The position numbers and the translations under genes are program-made. A stretch of DNA of 8,700 nucleotides from assembly GCA_021772235.1 (NCBI GenBank), contig JAJFMI010000191.1:1-8700 (forward strand). Reading direction: 5' to 3'. This DNA comes from Chlamydiota bacterium. GTDB taxonomy: Bacteria; Chlamydiota; Chlamydiia; Chlamydiales; JAJFMI01. Below, in pieces: positions 1 through 5,645 of this stretch (position 1 is the stretch's first letter; each line of letters opens with the position of its first letter). The notes beneath the pieces were generated by a model. That model made no database searches. It was given only the letters and a program-made list of their open reading frames with translations, and had not been told where the DNA came from.

Positions 1-108
1 CGATTCTATTTCACAACTTTTGCAATCTAAAATAAGGTGATGGCCCCAATATTCACTTGCTTGTAGAGCGCCCCAAAATACAATTAGACCTGTTAGAACT
101 TTGCGCAT
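1..108 (-). CDS. Partial exported AdoMet decarboxylase (SpeD)-like protein, N-terminus only
   Basis: The first 36 codons of a gene that leaves the window on the left; it is too short to be noticed as a long ORF. The start is ATG at 108-106, set by a strong ribosome binding site 4 nt upstream. Residues 1-17 form a signal peptide-like stretch (basic R2-K3, hydrophobic core, A14-L-Q-A17-S). The mature start contains W21-G-H-H, then L-I-L-D28-C29 and a second Cys at 32. This resembles the N-terminus of prokaryotic S-adenosylmethionine decarboxylases (G-[KR]-H-hydrophobic-D-x-x-x-C), enzymes that make decarboxylated AdoMet for polyamine synthesis. The catalytic Ser/His region would lie outside the window, so activity cannot be judged. 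A signal peptide is unexpected for that cytosolic family. It overlaps the end of the upstream hydrolase gene by 56 nt in another frame, so it is probably translated from the same mRNA. The family call is moderate; that this is a real gene start is well supported. Confidence 0.6.
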   Translation of the reverse strand, partial: MRKVLTGLIVFWGALQASEYWGHHLILDCKSCEIES

Positions 109-739
109 GTAACTCCTCCGAAATGATTTTAATAACTTGAGAATTGCACATGATCATACTATGACAAGCGCGCACTTTAAATAACTTATGCGGTGTTTTT
201 AAATGTGTCTCATGTAGGGCTACTTTGCCATCATTCGGAAATGCAATCAAGGGATTAAAGCCAAATGTTCCAGCAATAACAATCACGTCGATTGTTGAAG
301 GAAACTCTCCAAGATCAGAAAAATCTCGCCTTGCCAATTCTCTCCCCGCTCCCCTTCCAAATGTTTTTAAGAGAGGCGAAAGTACTTTTCCCAATCGACT
401 TCCCTGATTCGGTGGTGCAAGCAATATTGCATTGCTTACATTTGATGGAAGTGTGGAAGCAATTTTGCGAAGGATAATTCCACCAAGCGAATGTGTGACA
501 AAATGCATTTCGCAATTAGGATGTTTGGCATCAACTTCATTAATAAACTGCGAAAGTGCAGAAGCATTTTCATCAATCGTTTTTGTTCGCGAAGGGTATT
601 CAAAATGATAAACAGTAGCATCCAATTCGTGCGCTAATTTGTGCATGGATTTATGCGTGCGCATATATCCATGCACCGTGATGACAACAGATTCTGCCGC
701 AAGAGAAAAAGTAAAGAAAATCAGTAGCAATAATCTCAT
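53..739 (-). CDS. Exported alpha/beta-hydrolase (lipase/esterase)
   Basis: A 228-residue protein with an N-terminal signal peptide (residues 1-15, Leu/Phe-rich, cleavage probably after A14-A15). The fold is alpha/beta hydrolase: an oxyanion-type H23-G-Y loop after the first strand, a nucleophile elbow T-H-S84-L-G-G, a D170-G-K motif as probable acid, and C-H193-S as probable catalytic base. This order and spacing fit the lipase/PGAP1-like and triacylglycerol-lipase families, acting on ester bonds outside the cytoplasmic membrane; the substrate cannot be told. The start ATG (739-737) overlaps the stop of the preceding SRPBCC gene as ATGA, so translation is probably coupled. The fold appears complete near residue 212; the last 18 residues are encoded within the first codons of the next gene, a 56-nt same-strand overlap, and may be a late extension. 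Confidence 0.85.
   Translation of the reverse strand: MRLLLLIFFTFSLAAESVVITVHGYMRTHKSMHKLAHELDATVYHFEYPSRTKTIDENASALSQFINEVDAKHPNCEMHFVTHSLGGIILRKIASTLPSNVSNAILLAPPNQGSRLGKVLSPLLKTFGRGAGRELARRDFSDLGEFPSTIDVIVIAGTFGFNPLIAFPNDGKVALHETHLKTPHKLFKVRACHSMIMCNSQVIKIISEELHAQSSNRSNCILGRSTSK
113..119 (-). promoter_or_regulatory. Shine-Dalgarno for the SpeD-like gene
   Basis: On the minus strand this reads GGAGGAG, followed by TTAC and the ATG at 108-106. It is the strongest ribosome binding site in the window and lies inside the 3' end of the upstream hydrolase gene, which indicates co-transcription with independent translation initiation. Confidence 0.75.
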
Positions 740-1119
740 CGCTCAATATGAGAAACAAAAGCGCGCAAGGTGTCATTGAGTGTGCGTTTGATTTTGCGAC
801 CAAGTAGCAGGCGCATCGGATAGGCCATTAAGCCACGCAATCTCATTGTGTAGGTGATTTTTGAGCCGGTTAGCGTTTCTTCCACTTCGTGTTGCATATC
901 AAACTTAACCATAGGTGCTTTCCAAGAGAGTGTGAAAGATTTCCCCTCTTCAATTTTTGTAACGGTAAATGCCGGCCCGCGCCGTTTTTTTCCCATCACA
1001 TGTCCTTTTTGCCCCTCGCTAAAAGAAGTTTTATCAAGATCCCAGTAGCTGCTCGCTTTCCAAGTCTGCCAAATTATCTGCGGCTTTGCTCTTGTTTCGC
1101 GGTTTTCAGTAATTTCCAT
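736..1119 (-). CDS. SRPBCC (START/polyketide-cyclase-like) family protein
   Basis: A 127-residue protein without signal peptide or membrane segment. The N-terminus (P-x-I-I-W-x-x-W, then S-x-Y-W-D-L-D) matches the first strand and helix pair of SRPBCC-fold proteins, which hold a hydrophobic ligand in a helix-grip cavity. Alternating strands follow, including F-T-L-S-W and I-T-Y-T-M-R-L-R, and a basic C-terminal helix (L-L-L-G-R-K-I-K-R-T-L-N) closes the fold, as usual for the family. Length is slightly below the typical 140-150. The ligand is unknown. It is the first gene of a minus-strand operon; its stop overlaps the start of the exported hydrolase by 4 nt. The ATG begins only 6 nt past a TATAAT box, so the mRNA may be leaderless. 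The family is clear from fold pattern; the biochemical role is not. Confidence 0.75.
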   Translation of the reverse strand: MEITENRETRAKPQIIWQTWKASSYWDLDKTSFSEGQKGHVMGKKRRGPAFTVTKIEEGKSFTLSWKAPMVKFDMQHEVEETLTGSKITYTMRLRGLMAYPMRLLLGRKIKRTLNDTLRAFVSHIER

Positions 1120-1125
1120 AGTCTC

Positions 1126-1155
1126 ATTATATTGACTTTGTCTATTTTTTGCTTA
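1126..1155 (-). promoter_or_regulatory. Minus-strand promoter for the SRPBCC operon
   Basis: The minus strand has a perfect TATAAT at 1131-1126. The -35 region is poor (TAAGCA at 1155-1150, 18-bp spacer). Counting about 7 nt past the -10 box puts the transcription start on or next to the A of the ATG at 1119, and no Shine-Dalgarno is possible in the 6-nt gap. This suggests a leaderless transcript. The box directly abuts the -35 element of the divergent promoter. Confidence 0.5.
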
Positions 1156-1159
1156 TAAT
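1132..1159 (+). promoter_or_regulatory. Plus-strand sigma-70-type promoter for the beta-barrel/lipase operon
   Basis: TTGACT at 1132-1137 and a consensus TATAAT at 1154-1159 are separated by 16 bp, a near-consensus housekeeping promoter. The predicted start, about 7 nt downstream (near 1166), falls at the in-frame GTG at 1167-1169. A start further upstream, such as the TTG at 1149, would lie before the transcription start and is therefore ruled out if this promoter is used. Confidence 0.75.
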
Positions 1160-1166
1160 TCTGCAT

Positions 1167-2123
1167 GTGAAGCAAATCCTTTTTTTACTTATTTTTTCTA
1201 CCGCTCTTTTCAGCGAAAAACAGCAGCGTCCATGGTTTACCGGGCCTATTTTGGCACCAGCGGGTCACACCGTTCCTGCTGGAAAAACAAATTATCAACC
1301 CTATCTTTTTGTCACAGACAATTACCGCCCAGATCCTTCCTGGGTCATCAATCCCTTTATTCAAATCACGCGCGGTATTTCGTCTTGGATGGATTTGAAA
1401 ATCGAGACACAGGCCTTTTTTACCTTTAAAGATCATCAAGTTGGCTCAGACCTATCTGATTTTCAAGTCATTTTAGGTCTTCAGGCGATGGAAGATAATC
1501 GCAATGGGTGGGAGCCAGACTTGCGTATTGCTTTTGGCGAAACATTTCCTACTGGTCGCTACGAAAAACTAAACCCTGATAAAATGGGGGCCGATAGCAC
1601 TGGCGGCGGCTCTTATGAAACTGAAGTGAGCTTCAATTTCCAAAAACTTTTTCACATCCGTGGTGATCAATGGCTGCGTCCACGACTTTTTCTGCGTTAT
1701 GCTGTCCCAGCACCTGTAACTGTACATGAGTTTAACACCTATGGCGGCGGTTTTGGAACTGATGGGAAAGTTCATCCCGGAAATAGTTTTACAGGCATTT
1801 TGGCTTTTGAGTATGCTATGACACAAAATTGGGTTTGGGCATTAGACATCCAGGCGATCTACTCAGATAAAACCACTTTTTCAGGAAAAAAAGGGATCGA
1901 TTTACAAAACAGAACTGCAGCCCACGGAAACGGAAAATTCAATAGAATTGGTATTCCTGCGGGCGTTGGTGGTGGAAAAGTAGTGCAATGGAGTTACGCG
2001 CCGGCACTTGAATACAATTTTACACAAAATTTTGGCGTGATTGGAGGAGTTTGGTTCACGGGAGCGACACGGAATAGCACAGAGTTTGTCTCCTATGTCT
2101 TCTCAGTAAATCTGGTGATGTAA
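1167..2123 (+). CDS. Putative outer-membrane beta-barrel/transporter-like protein
   Basis: A 318-residue exported protein starting at GTG 1167, chosen because the promoter excludes earlier starts and this one gives a clean signal peptide (M-K-Q-I-L-F-L-L-I-F-S, cleavage near S-E-K). The mature start W-F-T-G-P-I-L-A-P-A-G-H-T-V-P-A-G resembles a group of secreted proteins of intracellular bacteria related to the Phenol_MetA_deg outer-membrane family; this is from memory of the family. The body alternates hydrophobic and polar residues with many aromatics and Gly/Asp/Asn turns (for example the G-G-G-F-G-T-D-G turn around 1741-1770), as in a barrel of a dozen or so strands, and ends in a strand-like S-V-N-L-V-M. 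It probably forms an outer-membrane channel; the solute is unknown. The stop TAA shares its last base with the ATG of the lipase gene, so the two are co-transcribed. Confidence 0.7.
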   Translation: MKQILFLLIFSTALFSEKQQRPWFTGPILAPAGHTVPAGKTNYQPYLFVTDNYRPDPSWVINPFIQITRGISSWMDLKIETQAFFTFKDHQVGSDLSDFQVILGLQAMEDNRNGWEPDLRIAFGETFPTGRYEKLNPDKMGADSTGGGSYETEVSFNFQKLFHIRGDQWLRPRLFLRYAVPAPVTVHEFNTYGGGFGTDGKVHPGNSFTGILAFEYAMTQNWVWALDIQAIYSDKTTFSGKKGIDLQNRTAAHGNGKFNRIGIPAGVGGGKVVQWSYAPALEYNFTQNFGVIGGVWFTGATRNSTEFVSYVFSVNLVM

Positions 2124-3118
2124 TGAGAAGACTTGGCATTCTATTTATTCGTGTTTGGGAACATTTCTTTGCACTTTTTCTCCCTCCAAAAGGCTTTCTA
2201 TTTGAGCCCAATGGCCCCTTTTTTTCTATTGCTATTCCGCCCGATGCACTTGTCGCCTTTGCAAAAAACCATCACTATTTTTCCAAACAGCCTTTAATTG
2301 GGAAAGTCACAAGTGATTCTATCGAAAAGATCCAAGCTCTGTTACATGAGATGAAAGAAGCTCCGGAACATGCAGTTGCCGAAGTATTAACCAAAGTTCT
2401 TGCTTATCGAAATCTGATAAAAGGAACTACCATTGAAATCCCAATAAATGGAACCTTTAGAAACTACAAAGTTGATCAAGTGTTTGATCTTTGGCAGCAT
2501 ATCCCTGCATTTGGTCTCACCTGTAAAAATACTCCGCCAATTCTTCTTTTTCGAGGCACCCAGTTCTCCCCATTTGTCCAAAGCGGACGCGCATCGATTG
2601 CAGCCGACCTCGATCCAAAAGGCCCCGGATTTGATCTCTACGAGCACGCCCGTCCTGAAATCATCAAGTGGTTAAAAAAACAGAATGAACCTGCACAAGC
2701 TATGGGATATAGCCTAGGTGGCGCGCTCGCAAGCTACGCACTCATACTCGATTCGCAATATTTTAGCCAAACCGCAAAATCCTATCTTTTTCACACACCT
2801 GGAGTACCAAAAGAGCTCTTGCATCAATTTGAAGAGATGGATGAGCCCCCTGCCTGCCAATCCTTTGCATGCTTTGGTGACCTTGTTTCTAAAATCGGCA
2901 ACCTTTTTGGCAGAACAACAATCTTACGCCTGAAAAAAGTCCTGCCACCCATAACAGCACATACAAGTTTGCTCTTTGCCATACCCGAACTGCAAAAAGC
3001 TGAAGTGCATAATCGCAAAGAGAACCGCTGCGAATTTCGTCATCACTATACAGTCATTCACAGAAGCACATCGCGATTCTGCTATCCCATCGTCCGCAAA
3101 CTCTTCCTCAAAAAATAG
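2123..3118 (+). CDS. Class 3 lipase-like alpha/beta-hydrolase
   Basis: A 331-residue protein. F-R144-G-T matches the oxyanion-hole strand of class 3 (fungal-type) lipases and G-Y-S197-L-G-G is the nucleophile elbow, followed by the helix A-L-A-S-Y-A. G-D253 after strand S-F-A-C-F is the likely acid and A-H280-T-S the likely base. The N-terminus has a hydrophobic, aromatic-rich stretch (residues 5-20) after M-R-R that could be an anchor or uncleaved signal. Residues 30-130 precede the hydrolase core and are not recognised; they may be a lid or membrane-binding region. The substrate is probably a lipid ester. The ATG overlaps the beta-barrel stop by one base (TAATG), so translation is likely coupled. 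The TAG stop lies immediately at the left edge of the large palindrome, so an element insertion may have set the present C-terminus. Confidence 0.8.
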   Translation: MRRLGILFIRVWEHFFALFLPPKGFLFEPNGPFFSIAIPPDALVAFAKNHHYFSKQPLIGKVTSDSIEKIQALLHEMKEAPEHAVAEVLTKVLAYRNLIKGTTIEIPINGTFRNYKVDQVFDLWQHIPAFGLTCKNTPPILLFRGTQFSPFVQSGRASIAADLDPKGPGFDLYEHARPEIIKWLKKQNEPAQAMGYSLGGALASYALILDSQYFSQTAKSYLFHTPGVPKELLHQFEEMDEPPACQSFACFGDLVSKIGNLFGRTTILRLKKVLPPITAHTSLLFAIPELQKAEVHNRKENRCEFRHHYTVIHRSTSRFCYPIVRKLFLKK

Positions 3119-3182
3119 CTAGTGTCTAGTCCCAAAAGTTCTTTAGATAAATTTGTGATCTAAAAGAACAGCCACTAATTAT

Positions 3183-3212
3183 AAGTCGGGGCAAGCCCCC
3201 GCACCCCTTGAG
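3183..3212 (+). repeat. Left copy of a perfect 30-bp inverted repeat
   Basis: Begins AAGTCGGGGCAAGCCCCCGC and ends CACCCCTTGAG. It is the exact reverse complement of 3601-3630, whereas the rest of the palindrome arms are diverged. It contains its own small GGGG/CCCC foldback. The perfect match points to conversion between the arms, recent origin of this part, or selection on a recognised site. Confidence 0.9.
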
Positions 3213-3600
3213 ATTCACATTGGCAAGCCAAATCACGTGCTCGTCGGAGAACCGTGTAAAACACTTGTTCATCCTCCTGTGCCGCAATTTTGCAGAACCA
3301 AGCCGAATCCATCGAGCGCTCACGAGTTCATTCCCCATTCCACTACGCTCCATGGGGCCCCTTTCACATCGGTTCGCGCGGCTGGTTTTTTTGTTGCAAC
3401 AAGCTTTGTCTTCTAAAAACAAAAAAACAGCCGAGGACTGGAACACGAAAAGGGGCCCACGTAGCAAAGCGAAGTGGGAAATGAGTGCCATGTCCTCTCG
3501 ATGGATTCAGATTGGCAGTGAAAAATCGTAGCGCAGGGCGAGGCATCAGTGCTTTGCACGGGCCTGGCCCGAGCACACGATTTGGCATGCCAAAATGAAG

Positions 3601-3630
3601 CTCAAGGGGTGCGGGGGCTTGCCCCGACTT
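3601..3630 (-). repeat. Right copy of the perfect 30-bp inverted repeat
   Basis: Reads CTCAAGGGGTGCGGGGGCTT then GCCCCGACTT on the plus strand and pairs base for base with 3183-3212. It may be the true terminal repeat of an inner 448-bp element nested in an older palindrome. Confidence 0.9.
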
Positions 3631-3704
3631 TGCATGCTTGGCTGTTTTTTTTTTGACACTAATTTATTTGAACAACTCTGTAGGCTAGACATTAGTAGAC
3701 CAAC

Positions 3705-4676
3705 TTACTTATTTGTGAGCCACTTTAGTAACAGATGATCCATCCAACGGAATCCCTGCGCCGACCACGGCGTTCCTAAAAACCCCATATGCCCCCCTTT
3801 TTTTGCTTTGTGAACTTCAATATGATCGGGAAGCTTGAGATCATCAAGAGCATGAGAATCGATGATCGGATCATCGAGAGAAAAAAGGATTTTTACAGGC
3901 ATCTTGGCAAGCCCTAGATAGTTTTTCGAACTCGATCTGGCGTAGTATTCTGAAGCAGAACTCAATCCAAGATGCGGCGCAGTGAAAAAATCATCAAACT
4001 CATACATCGTAAGACCTTCGGGAATACTCTCTGCCTTTATATGCTTGCTGAATTTCATACGATTTTTTGCTTCAGATCGCAAAAGCTTAGAGAAATAACG
4101 CAAATAGATCCTATTTTCTGGTTTTGCAAGAAGATGCGAACTCGTCTCAACAAAAACAGGAGGACTAACCGCAATGACTTGATCAAAGAGCTTTTCTCCA
4201 CTACGCGAACTTTTCCCCGCCGCCTTAAGCGCATAATTTCCTCCAAGGGAAAAGCCTACAAGTTGCAGAGAAGACTCCGGTGAAGCTTTTTTAAGCACCC
4301 TAGCGGCTCGCCTAAGATCCTTATCGCTAAAATGTGGGAACATGTAGCGTGCTAAGTCTTTTCCACTACCACAGCCTCGCAAATTCACCCGCACCGTCTT
4401 TATCCCCCGCTTCATCAATTTGCGCGTCATGCGGATTAAATAAACCGAACGATCTGAACCTGCCAAACCGTGCACGAGCATTACAATCGGATCTCCCCGC
4501 TTCCACCCTTCTGGAGTAGAGACCTTTAAAACCATCGTATCCCCGTCATCAAAAGGGACATAGAGACTGCGCGACTTAGGCTCAGGGTGAAAATTCAACA
4601 TAGAACCAAAGATCGTCTGTTCATGACAACCTCGGAAAAGAGGAAATGGATTAAAGTTATATTCTCGCTCAATCAT
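3705..4676 (-). CDS. YheT/EMB8-family alpha/beta-hydrolase
   Basis: A 323-residue cytosolic protein, the usual length of the YheT (COG0429) family. The N-terminus carries the family signature F-N-P-F-P-L-F-R-G-C-H-E-Q-T-I. The core has the oxyanion loop H69-G-L-A-G-S, then V-N-L-R-G-C-G-S, the nucleophile elbow G-F-S143-L-G-G-N-Y-A-L-K, an acid in S-L-D268-D-P, and the base in G-G-H296-M-G-F. Family members are esterases acting on short acyl chains or lipids; the natural substrate is not established. It lies 55 nt downstream of the PagL-like gene on the same strand with no visible terminator between them, so the two may be co-transcribed. It converges on the lipase gene, with the large palindrome between the two stops. 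The start ATG (4676-4674) has only a weak upstream ribosome site (TAAG). Confidence 0.88.
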   Translation of the reverse strand: MIEREYNFNPFPLFRGCHEQTIFGSMLNFHPEPKSRSLYVPFDDGDTMVLKVSTPEGWKRGDPIVMLVHGLAGSDRSVYLIRMTRKLMKRGIKTVRVNLRGCGSGKDLARYMFPHFSDKDLRRAARVLKKASPESSLQLVGFSLGGNYALKAAGKSSRSGEKLFDQVIAVSPPVFVETSSHLLAKPENRIYLRYFSKLLRSEAKNRMKFSKHIKAESIPEGLTMYEFDDFFTAPHLGLSSASEYYARSSSKNYLGLAKMPVKILFSLDDPIIDSHALDDLKLPDHIEVHKAKKGGHMGFLGTPWSAQGFRWMDHLLLKWLTNK

Positions 4677-4731
4677 TTGACTTAATTAATAGTTTGTACA
4701 ACTTAATTTTATAACGAAATCGATTATTAAT
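4677..4731. other. Short AT-rich intergenic stretch
   Basis: 55 nt, strongly AT-rich, between two minus-strand genes. Read on the minus strand it has TATAAA-like and TATTAAT-like boxes but no convincing -35 and no hairpin with a T-run, so neither a separate promoter nor a terminator is clear. Confidence 0.4.
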
Positions 4732-5208
4732 TTAAAGAGGAAAAGCTAAGAAAAACACAAGTGACTCAGTGCCAGGATTCTTTTTTCCAACACTGCCATT
4801 TGAGATATGATAAAACTGAAAACCAATACGCGCTTCATTATCAGTGCGATAAGCTAACTCTACTGTTGAGCGGTATTCCAAGGGAAACCCTAAACTCTTG
4901 CCGCCGCCATCATAATAAAGACCAGGAGCAAAACTTGGCGTAAAGACCAAATGTCTCCCCAGAAAAAGATCGAAGGCAATACCTGTATACAAATAAAGCG
5001 CCCCCTTTTCCGTTCCCATCAAACCAATGAGCGGACGAATGAAAAGCGGATCCGAGAGAAAAATCTCATAATCCGAACGATACTCCAACTGGTATTGCGA
5101 ATAAGGGTGCTTGCGATCAACATCAAAAACACCAGCCCCCATCATCAATAATTTGGGGTGATCAGCAAAAATCGGAAGAATAAACAAAAAAATAAAAAGC
5201 CTCTTCAC
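4732..5208 (-). CDS. pagL: PagL-like lipid A 3-O-deacylase (outer membrane)
   Basis: A 158-residue exported protein, with signal peptide at residues 1-15 (M-K-R-L-F-I-F-L-F-I-L-P, cleavage near F-A-D). The mature part alternates as in an eight-stranded barrel. The C-terminal motif F-Y-H134-I-S136-N-G-S-V then K-N-P-G-T-E148-S carries the PagL catalytic triad; the spacing His-(+2)-Ser-(+12)-Glu is the same as in Pseudomonas PagL (His126, Ser128, Glu140). PagL removes the 3-O-linked acyl chain of lipid A in the outer membrane, which usually lowers recognition by host receptors. Length and the closing hydrophobic strand V-F-F-L-A-F-P-L fit the family. The start is GTG at 5208-5206, embedded in ATGTGA, with no clear Shine-Dalgarno. 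It is upstream of the YheT-like gene and divergent from the secreted-protein operon. Function is assigned by motif; the lipid A substrate of this organism is unknown. Confidence 0.85.
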   Translation of the reverse strand: MKRLFIFLFILPIFADHPKLLMMGAGVFDVDRKHPYSQYQLEYRSDYEIFLSDPLFIRPLIGLMGTEKGALYLYTGIAFDLFLGRHLVFTPSFAPGLYYDGGGKSLGFPLEYRSTVELAYRTDNEARIGFQFYHISNGSVGKKNPGTESLVFFLAFPL

Positions 5209-5240
5209 ATGGCCAGCTTACAACATAGATGATTTCTCTT

Positions 5241-5267
5241 TTCACAAAAAAGCAGATTCGCTATTGT
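5241..5267 (+). promoter_or_regulatory. Possible promoter of the small secreted-protein operon
   Basis: TTCACA (5241-5246) and TATTGT (5262-5267) are 15 bp apart. The start would be near 5274, giving a leader of about 30 nt that includes the AGGAG ribosome site at 5294-5298. The match is weak and the spacing short, so this is tentative. Confidence 0.35.
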
Positions 5268-5304
5268 AGACCCATTGTTAACCGTTCTAAATTAGGAGAA
5301 AAAT

Positions 5305-5577
5305 ATGAAAAATTGGCTAGTAGCTCTTGCAATTTGTGGTATTGCGACAACAGTTTACGCTGAAGAAGAAACTAAAGAGACAGCACAAGTTGTTGAAACA
5401 ACTGAAGTAGAACTAAGCGCTGCTACAAACGAAACTGAAGAGACAGCAATCAATGAAGAAGAAGGCGAAAAGTGTGTACTAAAACTTTGCGCATCTGATG
5501 AAATCATTGCTGCAGAAGAGTCAGAAAAAGAAGGCGAGCGTAAGCTAGAAGCTTGGCCACGCACAATTCTCGGCTAA
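5305..5577 (+). CDS. Small Glu-rich exported protein of unknown function
   Basis: A 90-residue protein with ribosome site AGGAG 6 nt before the ATG. Residues 1-19 are a textbook signal peptide (M-K-N-W, hydrophobic core, V-Y-A cleavage before E-E-E). The mature 71 residues are very acidic, with Glu/Thr-rich low-complexity sequence (E-T-K-E-T, E-T-T-E-V-E, N-E-T-E-E-T) up to about residue 55. Then comes a C-V-L-K-L-C pair that could form a disulfide or bind a metal, and a C-terminal segment ending W-P-R-T-I-L-G. No family is recognised. It is probably periplasmic or released, mostly disordered, and could bind cations or a basic partner; that is inference. First gene of a three-gene plus-strand cluster; a stable hairpin follows 24 nt after its stop. 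Confidence 0.75.
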   Translation: MKNWLVALAICGIATTVYAEEETKETAQVVETTEVELSAATNETEETAINEEEGEKCVLKLCASDEIIAAEESEKEGERKLEAWPRTILG

Positions 5578-5597
5578 ATACATCTAAATCGATATAT

Positions 5598-5629
5598 TTT
5601 AGGAGCAAAGTTAGGCTTTGCTCCGTAAA
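5598..5629 (+). terminator. Intercistronic RNA hairpin after the Glu-rich protein gene
   Basis: GGAGCAAAG (5602-5610), loop TTAGG, CTTTGCTCC (5616-5624): a perfect 9-bp stem. It is lengthened by TTTA/TAAA on the outside across a bulged G. There is no run of T after it, so it is a poor intrinsic terminator; it more likely partly terminates, stabilises the upstream message, or affects the ribosome site only 11 nt downstream. Confidence 0.6.
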
Positions 5630-5635
5630 ATTCAA

Positions 5636-5641
5636 GGGAGA
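5636..5641 (+). promoter_or_regulatory. Shine-Dalgarno that fixes the start of the 199-residue protein
   Basis: GGGAGA lies 4 nt before the ATG at 5646. The open frame extends upstream to 5553, but that part overlaps the previous gene and the hairpin, and only the 5646 start has both a ribosome site and a following hydrophobic leader. Confidence 0.7.
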
Positions 5642-5645
5642 TCCA

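Larger units (their letters stand above)
3119..3695. repeat. 577-bp imperfect palindrome (foldback / MITE-like element)
   Basis: The whole gap between two convergent genes is one inverted repeat. The ends read CTAGTGTCTAG (3119-3129) and CTAGACATTAG (3685-3695), complementary at 10 of 11 positions. Arms of about 288 bp then match inward with scattered mismatches and short indels: 3183-3212 pairs perfectly with 3601-3630; a GAATCCATCGAG block on the left (3305-3316) pairs with 3508-3519; a TGGGGCCCCTTT block (3353-3364) faces AAAAGGGGCCCA; and GGCTGGTTTTTTTGTT (3380-3395) faces AAAAACAAAAAAACAGCC at 3415-3432. The loop is about 19 nt around 3396-3414. The inner part is more GC-rich than the flanking genes. 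TAG occurs on both flanks (3116-3118 and 3696-3698) as a possible target duplication. Open frames inside run on both strands but look like by-products of the palindrome; none has a recognisable domain. Most likely a non-autonomous mobile or foldback element; transcripts from either side would form a very long hairpin. Confidence 0.85.

Noticed and set aside
1149..1166. TTG start at 1149 for the beta-barrel gene
   Set aside because: It lies between the -35 and -10 boxes, upstream of the predicted transcription start, and would add residues before a normal signal peptide. GTG 1167 fits better.
3126..3588. Open frames on both strands within the palindrome (3126-3491 minus, 3208-3531 plus, 3364-3588 minus)
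   Set aside because: They have no ribosome site and no recognisable domain, they overlap one another heavily, and their sequence is dictated by the inverted-repeat arms. I treat them as by-products of the repeat rather than genes.
3183..3630. CRISPR or tandem-repeat array
   Set aside because: There are only two copies, in inverted orientation, with no regular spacers or further units.
3119..3695. Structural RNA gene or group II intron
   Set aside because: The symmetry covers the whole interval as one continuous hairpin, without the multi-branched conserved core expected of such RNAs; no tRNA or rRNA motif was seen.
5553..5645. Upstream extension of the 199-residue exported protein to 5553
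   Set aside because: It overlaps the previous gene, crosses the hairpin and hides the signal peptide; ATG 5646 has a good ribosome site.
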